From Rodentibacter genomosp. 2 (GTDB lineage Bacteria; Pseudomonadota; Gammaproteobacteria; Enterobacterales; Pasteurellaceae), in the NCBI GenBank assembly GCA_001999425.1, contig MLHP01000030.1, forward strand, positions 1-64,000: a stretch of DNA of 64,000 bases, given 5' to 3'. The notes under the pieces are model-generated. The model was not told the DNA's origin. It ran no database searches and worked only from the letters and a program-made list of their open reading frames with translations. This document shows, piece after piece, positions 57,838 to 64,000 of the stretch (its first letter is position 1; each line of letters begins with the position of its first letter). Made by a program: the position numbers and the translations under genes.

Positions 57838-59637
57838 ATGACTGACAAAATCACTTTTAATGACTTAGGGCTGCCTGAGTTCATCTTAAAAGCTGTTTCT
57901 GACCTAGGTTTTGAAACACCTTCTCCCATTCAACAAGCCTGTATCCCTCACTTGCTCAACGGCAAAGATGTGTTGGGTATGGCACAAACCGGCAGTGGTA
58001 AAACTGCAGCTTTCTCATTGCCTTTACTGGCTCAAATTGATACTGAAGCAAAACACCCTCAAATGTTAGTAATGGCACCGACACGTGAACTTGCCATTCA
58101 AGTGGCGGATGCCTGCGATCAATTTATAAAACATATACAGGGCATACGTGTTGTCACCCTTTACGGCGGGCAACGCTATGACATTCAACTACGCGCATTA
58201 AAACAAGGTGCGCAAGTTGTCGTAGGCACGCCGGGGCGTATTCTTGATCATATTCGTCGTGGTACCTTAGATTTATCCGAACTTCGTTTCATTGTGTTGG
58301 ATGAAGCCGATGAAATGCTGCGTATGGGCTTTATTGACGATGTTGAAACAGTCATGGCGGAATTACCGGAACATCATCAAACCGCCCTTTTCTCTGCCAC
58401 AATGCCGGAACCGATTCGTCGTATCACTAAGCGTTTTATGAATGATCCGCAAGAAGTGAAGATTAAAGTCAATAACGAAAATGCACCGGATATTGAACAA
58501 AGTTGTTGGTATGTGCACGGTGTGCGCAAAAATGAAGCACTACTTCGTTTCTTAGAAGTGGAAGATTTTGATGCCGCGATTATCTTTGCCCGTACTAAAA
58601 CAGGCACATTGGATATTACCGAGCTATTAGAGAAAAACGGTTTCCGCTCTGCCGCACTGAACGGTGATATGACCCAACAACTGCGTGAACAAACCCTTGA
58701 TCGCTTACGTAACGGCAGTCTTGATATTGTTGTCGCAACAGATGTTGCCGCACGCGGTATTGACATTGAACGTATCAGCCTTGTGGTGAACTACGACATT
58801 CCGCTTGACGCCGAATCTTACGTGCATCGTATCGGCCGTACCGGTCGTGCCGGTCGTTCGGGCCGTGCGTTATTGTTTGTAGAATCTCGGGAACGCCGTT
58901 TACTCCGCAATATTGAACATTTAATGAAAAAACCGATTAATGAAGTAGAACTACCGAATCATTTAATATTGCAAGAATGCCGCCGTAAAAAATTTGTGGC
59001 GAAAATCACCAAACAACTTGAACATCATGATTTAGAACAATATCGTAGCCTATTAGAAGATTTATTTACTGCGGATCAAGATCAAGAAGATATTGCGGCT
59101 GCTATGCTAATGTTACTACAAGGCAAGCAAAAACTGATTCTTCCACCGGATCCGCCAATGGAAAAACGTCGCCGTAATGATCGTGGCGAGCGTCGTGAAA
59201 ATCCTCGTTCGGCAGAGCGTCGCGGTGAACGAAAAGGTTATGGTAATCCGCAACCGATGGATTTATACCGTATTGAAGTCGGAAGAATGGATGGTGTTGA
59301 AGTTCGTCATATCGTTGGAGCAATTGCAAACGAAGGCGATATTAATAGTCGTTATATCGGTCATATTAAACTTTATGATGACTACACCACAGTGGAATTA
59401 CCACAGGGTATGCCAAAAGAATTGCTTCAACAATTCGGCAAAACCCGAGTGCTAAACAAGCAAATGAGAATGTCATTCCTTGGCGCGGTAAAAGCTGAAA
59501 ACTCACGCGAACGTGATGATTTCGGCGGAAAACGGAAAGGTCGTGGTAACGATAATAGTGATCGCGGCGGGCGGAAATTTAATGAAAAAAATAACCGCAC
59601 TTTTAACGAGAAACCTCGAAGAGGTCGCCGTAGTTAA
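57838..59637 (+). CDS. deaD: ATP-dependent DEAD-box RNA helicase DeaD/CsdA
   Basis: A 599-residue helicase for ribosome assembly and cold-shock mRNA unwinding. It has Q motif ([11 protein letters not shown]), motif I AQTGSGKT (about 49-56), motif [11 protein letters not shown], motif III SAT, motif [10 protein letters not shown] and motif [17 protein letters not shown], then a DbpA-type RNA-binding domain and an Arg/Gly-rich tail. The tail contains an uptake word translated as NRTFNE. Confidence 0.96.
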   Translation: MTDKITFNDLGLPEFILKAVSDLGFETPSPIQQACIPHLLNGKDVLGMAQTGSGKTAAFSLPLLAQIDTEAKHPQMLVMAPTRELAIQVADACDQFIKHIQGIRVVTLYGGQRYDIQLRALKQGAQVVVGTPGRILDHIRRGTLDLSELRFIVLDEADEMLRMGFIDDVETVMAELPEHHQTALFSATMPEPIRRITKRFMNDPQEVKIKVNNENAPDIEQSCWYVHGVRKNEALLRFLEVEDFDAAIIFARTKTGTLDITELLEKNGFRSAALNGDMTQQLREQTLDRLRNGSLDIVVATDVAARGIDIERISLVVNYDIPLDAESYVHRIGRTGRAGRSGRALLFVESRERRLLRNIEHLMKKPINEVELPNHLILQECRRKKFVAKITKQLEHHDLEQYRSLLEDLFTADQDQEDIAAAMLMLLQGKQKLILPPDPPMEKRRRNDRGERRENPRSAERRGERKGYGNPQPMDLYRIEVGRMDGVEVRHIVGAIANEGDINSRYIGHIKLYDDYTTVELPQGMPKELLQQFGKTRVLNKQMRMSFLGAVKAENSRERDDFGGKRKGRGNDNSDRGGRKFNEKNNRTFNEKPRRGRRS

Positions 59638-59648
59638 TAGTTAATATT

Positions 59649-59684
59649 AAAGGGTAGAGATAGGATATATCCCTACCCTTTCTA
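59649..59684 (+). terminator. deaD terminator
   Basis: AAAGGGTAG/CTACCCTTT flanks an inner GGATATATCC element 11 bp after the deaD stop. Confidence 0.7.
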
Positions 59685-59689
59685 TTAAG

Positions 59690-59846
59690 GATAAAACAAT
59701 AAATTTAAAAATCACAGTTATTGGGCTATTCGATGCATAGCAAAAGATGAAAGTAGGTTCTTAAACCAAGCCTAGTTTAAAACACACGATAGAACCGCCA
59801 CGAAATGTAAATCCACTCTTTTGGAAAGTGATTTACTTTTTTTATT
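59690..59846 (+). ncRNA. Possible small RNA ending in an orphan terminator
   Basis: No gene is seen between deaD and mltF, yet GTAAATCCACT (59807-59817) / AGTGATTTAC (59827-59836) with one bulge and a T7 run forms a good terminator at 59807-59843. It ends a roughly 115-nt non-coding stretch after the deaD terminator. A small RNA or a lost gene would explain it. No promoter is evident, and the rest of the gap to 60031 shows nothing. Confidence 0.25.
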
Positions 59847-60031
59847 GGAATTAAAAAAACATTCATTGCTATTATTCCCAATCAAGACTTAGAGAGAAAA
59901 TGGTGAGAAGAACAATATAAAAATTGAGCTTGATTACCTGCTGTTCACATCTACAAAAAATTAAATTATTATGATGCCCCAAACAATGATGATAAATTGG
60001 CTATTTGGCTCTTATAAATAGGAACATATAT

Positions 60032-61453
60032 TTGAAAGGTTTATTTTTACGTATTGTTGCTGCACTTGCGTTGCTACTTTGGGCGATTGATATGGTGTTT
60101 CCTTGGCAAAAAATAATGCGCTCGGAAGAAAATCATTATACGGCAATTAAATCACGAGGCAGCCTTATTGTTGGAACAATCAACAACCCTATTTATTATT
60201 TGATCGGCCCTGAAGGGGAATCCGGTTTAGAATACGAATTAGCAAAAAATTTTGCTGATTATTTAGGCGTAACGCTGGAAATTAAAACCCTTGAAAATAC
60301 GGATGCACTTTTTAATGCTCTCGCCAATAACCAAATTGACTTTGCCGCCGCCAATTTACTTTTTTACCCCCGCCGTGCGGAACAGTTCCAAATCGGGCCG
60401 GCTTATACCTCTGCGTCTTGGCAATTAGTCTATAAAAAAGGGGAAAATCGACCAAAAGATTTAAGCCAAATACAACAAGAAATCACCGTCGCCGGTGGAG
60501 AAGAACTCAATGAGTTATTGACTCAATTTAAGAAACAATTCCCTAATTTACAGTGGAAAAATAACAAACAACTCACTCAAGAAGAATTATTAATTCAAGT
60601 GGCAGAAGGTAAGATTCCTTACACGATTGCTAATTCCATTGATGTCGCCACAACGCAACAAATCCGCCCCAACCTTGCGATCGCCTTTGATGTAACGGAT
60701 GAAGCGACGGTTCATTGGTATCTCGCCAATAATTCTTATAATGAACTGCAAGCCGGTTTGTTAGATTTTATGAACAATGCGTTAGATACCGGTTTAATTG
60801 ATCGTATTGAAGAGAAATATTTCCGTCATATCGCCCAATTCGATTATGTCGATAGCCGTGCCTATTTAAATGCCATAGAAAAAACGCTCCCCCAGTATCA
60901 ACCGATCTTTGAAAAATACAAAGGCACATTAGACTGGCGTTTGTTGGCAGCCATGGCATATCAAGAATCCCATTGGAACCCTGATGCCACCTCACCTACC
61001 GGTGTGCGGGGAATGATGATGCTAACCAGGGATACGGCGGAACGAATGAAAATCAGCAATCGAACGGATCCGGAACAAAGTATCAAAGCAGGGTCGGATT
61101 ATTTACATTGGTTATTGAGCCAAATGCCTGACAGCATTGCACAAGAGGATCGCATTTGGTACGCTCTCGCCGCGTATAATATGGGATTGGGCCATGTGTT
61201 GGATGTACGTCGCTTAACAAAAAAATTAGGGGGAAATCCGGATAATTGGCTGGATGTAAAAAATAATTTACCCTTACTGTCAGAAAAACGTCATTATAAT
61301 AATCTAAAATATGGCTATGCCCGTGGCTATGAAGCCTACCAATATGTGGAAAATATCCGCCGCTATATGAAAAGTATTGTGAATTATCATCGGGTTCAAG
61401 GAAATCAGAACAACAACGATTCTGAAAATATCATGGAAAATAAACAAGAATAG
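60032..61453 (+). CDS. mltF: Membrane-bound lytic murein transglycosylase F
   Basis: A 473-residue protein with an N-terminal membrane segment ([15 protein letters not shown]), a periplasmic solute-binding-like domain (residues about 40-265) and a C-terminal lytic transglycosylase (SLT) domain with catalytic Glu in [16 protein letters not shown]. It cleaves peptidoglycan to 1,6-anhydro products. The start is TTG at 60032 (protein begins [10 protein letters not shown]), with AGGA 9 bp upstream; no ATG is available. Confidence 0.92.
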   Translation: MKGLFLRIVAALALLLWAIDMVFPWQKIMRSEENHYTAIKSRGSLIVGTINNPIYYLIGPEGESGLEYELAKNFADYLGVTLEIKTLENTDALFNALANNQIDFAAANLLFYPRRAEQFQIGPAYTSASWQLVYKKGENRPKDLSQIQQEITVAGGEELNELLTQFKKQFPNLQWKNNKQLTQEELLIQVAEGKIPYTIANSIDVATTQQIRPNLAIAFDVTDEATVHWYLANNSYNELQAGLLDFMNNALDTGLIDRIEEKYFRHIAQFDYVDSRAYLNAIEKTLPQYQPIFEKYKGTLDWRLLAAMAYQESHWNPDATSPTGVRGMMMLTRDTAERMKISNRTDPEQSIKAGSDYLHWLLSQMPDSIAQEDRIWYALAAYNMGLGHVLDVRRLTKKLGGNPDNWLDVKNNLPLLSEKRHYNNLKYGYARGYEAYQYVENIRRYMKSIVNYHRVQGNQNNNDSENIMENKQE

Positions 61454-61462
61454 GAGAGTAAT

Positions 61463-61612
61463 ATGTTAAAACGCAAGACCTTTTTGAAGAAAATAAAATC
61501 ACGCGATATCTCCACTTCACGTAACTTACGCTTAAAACGATTAAAACATCGTAAACAAAAGCAATTTGAACGCCATGCTATGCAATTTGTCGTACAAGAA
61601 ATTTATTGCTAA
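61463..61612 (+). CDS. Small, highly basic protein (49 residues)
   Basis: A short ORF 9 bp after mltF with a good ribosome site (TAGGAGAGTAAT) and an immediate downstream terminator, so it is probably translated in the mltF transcript. It begins MLKRKTFLKKIKSRDISTSR and has about 17 Lys/Arg among 49 residues, ending in QEIYC. No signal peptide or membrane segment is seen. The charge suggests nucleic-acid or ribosome binding, but no family is recognised. Confidence 0.6.
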   Translation: MLKRKTFLKKIKSRDISTSRNLRLKRLKHRKQKQFERHAMQFVVQEIYC

Positions 61613-61616
61613 ATAA

Positions 61617-61650
61617 AACCGCACTTTCGTTTCCCAAAGTGCGGTTAAAT
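61617..61650 (+). terminator. Terminator made of an inverted uptake-word pair (mltF unit)
   Basis: AACCGCACTTT and AAAGTGCGGTT form an 11-bp stem with an 8-nt loop 4 bp after the small ORF. Confidence 0.88.
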
Positions 61651-61672
61651 TTTAAGGTATTTTATGTATAGC

Positions 61673-61703
61673 AAACCCCGACATCAGTATCGGGGTTTTT
61701 ATT
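61673..61703 (-). terminator. bamD terminator
   Basis: AAACCCCGA/TCGGGGTTT with an 8-nt loop lies 7 bp past the bamD stop. It works with the previous hairpin at this convergent junction. Confidence 0.75.
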
Positions 61704-61705
61704 AA

Positions 61706-62497
61706 TTATTTCGTTACCTTAGGAGTGACCAATTCCGGTTCTTCCGGTTTTTCTACTTTTGCAAACTGTTTATCCTTATTTGCATCAATAATTTGTTGGG
61801 TTTGATTTGCCAAAGTATCCAGCCCCATTTTTTGGTACGCATCACGCATTAAGAATAAGCCTTCATAAGTCGCTTGCGTGTCAGGATACAATTTCAACAT
61901 TCCTACAATACGGTTTGCCACCGCAACATCCGCATTACGCTTTGCATAGAATTTAGCAATTTCCAATTCATGGCGTGCTAAAGAATCTTTAATATAAACC
62001 ATACGGGCTAAGGCATCTTGTGCATAAGGACTATTAGGAAATGCATGTACTAAACTTTGGAAATTTGAAAATGCGGTTTTTAAAGAGGTTGTTTCACGCG
62101 TTGCACGATCGATTCCAAAGAAATCCTGAATGGCATTATCTGCCGTTGCAACATTGGTTAGACCTGCCATATACACCGCGTAATCGCGATTCGGACTTTG
62201 TGGAAATTGATTTAAGAAATTATCTACCGTCACCAATACGGCTGTGTAATCCTGCGATTTATAGTTTGCATAAATGAGATCCAACATTGCTTGTTCTTGA
62301 TATGTACTTCCAGGGAAACGTTCTGTGGTCGCATTTAAATAACGAATAGCCTCAGAATAACCGCCTTCCTGTAAAGAACTCGCGCCTTTATTGTAAAGTT
62401 CATCTACCGATAATTGCTCGACTTCTTGTTTACCGCTTGAACAACCGATCACAGCAAATACTACCGCAAGCAAAGCTAATGATTTCATTTTACGCAT
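61706..62497 (-). CDS. bamD: Outer membrane assembly lipoprotein BamD
   Basis: A 263-residue lipoprotein of the BAM complex that inserts beta-barrel proteins into the outer membrane. The signal MRKMKSLALLAVVFAVIGC has lipid Cys19. Tetratricopeptide repeats follow, with the typical FPGSTYQEQAMLDLIYANYK and FPNSPYAQDALARM. In Haemophilus the homologue was also called ComL. The ATG at 62497 follows AAGGAAAAAAC. It is divergent from rluD. Confidence 0.95.
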   Translation of the reverse strand: MRKMKSLALLAVVFAVIGCSSGKQEVEQLSVDELYNKGASSLQEGGYSEAIRYLNATTERFPGSTYQEQAMLDLIYANYKSQDYTAVLVTVDNFLNQFPQSPNRDYAVYMAGLTNVATADNAIQDFFGIDRATRETTSLKTAFSNFQSLVHAFPNSPYAQDALARMVYIKDSLARHELEIAKFYAKRNADVAVANRIVGMLKLYPDTQATYEGLFLMRDAYQKMGLDTLANQTQQIIDANKDKQFAKVEKPEEPELVTPKVTK

Positions 62498-62606
62498 TGT
62501 TTTTTCCTTAATTTTTACGAAAACCAATAAATAAGATACAATTAGCCGACATTGTATAGAACATTAATAAATAAGCCAACTTTTTAAACTTATTGAGATA
62601 AATTTT

Positions 62607-63581
62607 ATGCCACAAATTACCCTTTCGGCAGAGGTACAACCCGAACAAATCGGACAGCGCTTAGACCAGACTCTCGCTGAGTTGTTCCCCGAATATTCCC
62701 GATCACGTCTAAAAACCTGGATTGAAGCGGATCTGGTGAAAATCAATAATTGCATTGCCAATATTCCCCGTGAAAAAGTATTGGGCGGCGAGCATATTGA
62801 AATCATCGTTGAGATAGAAGACGAAACACGCTTTGAGCCTGAAAATATCCCGCTTAATATCGTCTATGAAGATGAGCACATTATCGTCATCAATAAACCC
62901 AAAGATCTTGTCGTTCACCCCGGTGCAGGCAACCCAAACGGTACGGTATTAAACGCTCTTCTTTACCACTACCCACCAATTGCCGAAGTACCACGTGCAG
63001 GTATTGTGCACCGTTTAGATAAAGACACTACCGGCTTAATGGTCGTGGCAAAAACCATACCCGCCCAAACAAAATTGGTGCGAGATTTACAAAAACGAAA
63101 AATTACCCGTGAATACGAAGCTGTTGCCTTAGGCATTATGACCAAAGGCGGTTTGGTCGATCAACCGATGGCACGTCATGCAACTAAACGTACGCTTATG
63201 GCGGTTCATCCAATGGGAAAACCGGCGGTAACCCACTACCGTATTATGGAAAATTTTCGTAACTATACCCGCCTACGCTTACGTTTGGAAACAGGAAGAA
63301 CCCATCAAATTCGTGTTCATATGGCACACATCGCCCACCCGTTACTCGGCGATCAAACCTATGGCGGTCGCCCTCGCCCCCCCAAAAATGCCAGTGAAAG
63401 TTTTATGGAAGTATTGCGTAATTTCAAGCGTCAGGCTTTGCATGCGGTTATGCTACGTCTAGCCCACCCTATTACCGATGAAATGATGGAATGGCACGCA
63501 CCTCTACCGGAGGATTTTGTCGAATTGCTTAATGCGCTAAAAACAGATTATCTTGAACACAAAGACAATTTGGATTATTAA
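62607..63581 (+). CDS. rluD: 23S rRNA pseudouridine(1911/1915/1917) synthase
   Basis: A 324-residue RluD-family synthase. It has an N-terminal S4 RNA-binding domain (IGQRLDQTLAELFPEYSRSR), the catalytic HRLDKDTTGLMV (Asp about 138) and RLRLETGRTHQIRVHMAHI. It modifies helix 69 of 23S rRNA for ribosome assembly. Its stop is 1 bp before the pgeF start, as in related genomes. Confidence 0.95.
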   Translation: MPQITLSAEVQPEQIGQRLDQTLAELFPEYSRSRLKTWIEADLVKINNCIANIPREKVLGGEHIEIIVEIEDETRFEPENIPLNIVYEDEHIIVINKPKDLVVHPGAGNPNGTVLNALLYHYPPIAEVPRAGIVHRLDKDTTGLMVVAKTIPAQTKLVRDLQKRKITREYEAVALGIMTKGGLVDQPMARHATKRTLMAVHPMGKPAVTHYRIMENFRNYTRLRLRLETGRTHQIRVHMAHIAHPLLGDQTYGGRPRPPKNASESFMEVLRNFKRQALHAVMLRLAHPITDEMMEWHAPLPEDFVELLNALKTDYLEHKDNLDY

Positions 63582-63582
63582 T

Positions 63583-64000
63583 ATGCAGGCGATTTTTCCT
63601 AATTGGCAAGTACCCTCCAATATCCATGCATTTACCACGACGCGCCAAGGTGGAGTGAGTGCTGCACCGTTTGATAGTTTTAATTTAGGCGATCACGTTG
63701 ATGATGAAAAAAGTGCGGTCAAAACTAACCGCACTTTATTAGTGGAAAAATTCAATTTACCGCAAACGCCATTATTTCTCACTCAAACCCACAGCACTGA
63801 GGTTATCCAACTCCCTTATCGCGACAATAATTTTAATGCAGATGCTGTCTATACCCGACAGTCCAATCAAGTTTGTACCGTGATGACCGCCGATTGCTTG
63901 CCCGTATTATTCACTACCCGTCAAGGCAATGAAGTGGCTGCGGCTCATGCTGGCTGGCGTGGATTATGTGATGGGATATTAGAGGAAACGGTAAAATGTT
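63583..64000 (+). CDS. pgeF: Polyphenol oxidase/purine nucleoside phosphorylase-like protein (YfiH), partial
   Basis: The first 139 residues of a laccase-domain (DUF152) protein; the window ends inside it. It begins MQAIFPNWQVPSNIHAFTTT and shows the zinc-site residues of the family in TQTHST, TADCLPVLF and AAHAGWRGL. In E. coli the homologue (YfiH/PgeF) prevents misincorporation of serine into peptidoglycan stems. An inverted uptake-word pair (63707-63738) is inside the coding sequence and encodes DEKSAVKTNRTLL. Confidence 0.93.
   Translation, partial: MQAIFPNWQVPSNIHAFTTTRQGGVSAAPFDSFNLGDHVDDEKSAVKTNRTLLVEKFNLPQTPLFLTQTHSTEVIQLPYRDNNFNADAVYTRQSNQVCTVMTADCLPVLFTTRQGNEVAAAHAGWRGLCDGILEETVKC

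Overview
This window comes from a Pasteurellaceae genome of the Haemophilus/Aggregatibacter/Pasteurella branch. The main evidence is about 40 copies of the Hin-type DNA uptake word AAGTGCGGT or its complement, read by eye, many of them as inverted pairs that double as transcription terminators. Gene neighbourhoods such as brnQ/nhaA, uvrA/ssb, pnp-nlpI-deaD, bamD/rluD/pgeF and rdgB-kdkA/opsX are typical of the family. The species cannot be fixed from the sequence alone. I saw no rRNA, tRNA, CRISPR array or complete insertion sequence.

Layout. 0-5.1 kb: a Gfo/Idh/MocA dehydrogenase and a sugar or cyclitol ABC importer. 5.2-11.2 kb: RNase R, RlmB, BrnQ and NhaA. 11.2-18.5 kb: a LysR regulator divergent from a complete acetoacetate/3-hydroxybutyrate operon (atoD-atoA-atoE-atoB-bdh) and a GntP permease. 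In the proposed route, the permease imports D-3-hydroxybutyrate, the dehydrogenase makes acetoacetate, AtoDA adds CoA and AtoB yields acetyl-CoA. 18.6-22.1 kb: uvrA and ssb, divergent around a LexA-like box. 22.4-33.2 kb: an accessory region of aldo/keto reductases, alpha/beta hydrolases, exporters and LysR regulators in advanced decay. At least seven genes there are frameshifted, stopped, internally deleted or reduced to relics.

33.3-46 kb: a PEBP-like protein and a complete 14-gene tad/flp locus for Flp pili and tight adherence, all on the minus strand. 46-53.3 kb: rdgB, kdkA, opsX, an AhpD-like protein, an AraC regulator, an ABC exporter and a DASS symporter. 53.8-64 kb: YhcH, pnp, nlpI, deaD, mltF, a tiny basic ORF, bamD, rluD and the start of pgeF.

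Two observations stand out. First, four minus-strand transcription units of the decaying region each carry a T-N11-A palindrome, TGAATnAAATTCA, whose centre lies 53-54 bp upstream of a -10-like hexamer. This is the position expected for LysR activation, so a single regulon appears to be superimposed on a dying gene cluster. Second, a run of 19 A (19 T in the direction of transcription) lies about 100 bp upstream of flp-1, between a TTG and TACAAT, where slippage would change promoter spacing and could switch Flp pili on and off. The 17 kb from 25 to 42 kb contain only one Hin-type uptake word, and one terminator there is built from the uptake word of the other Pasteurellaceae branch, which points to horizontal acquisition. 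All of these are reading-level inferences without database searches.
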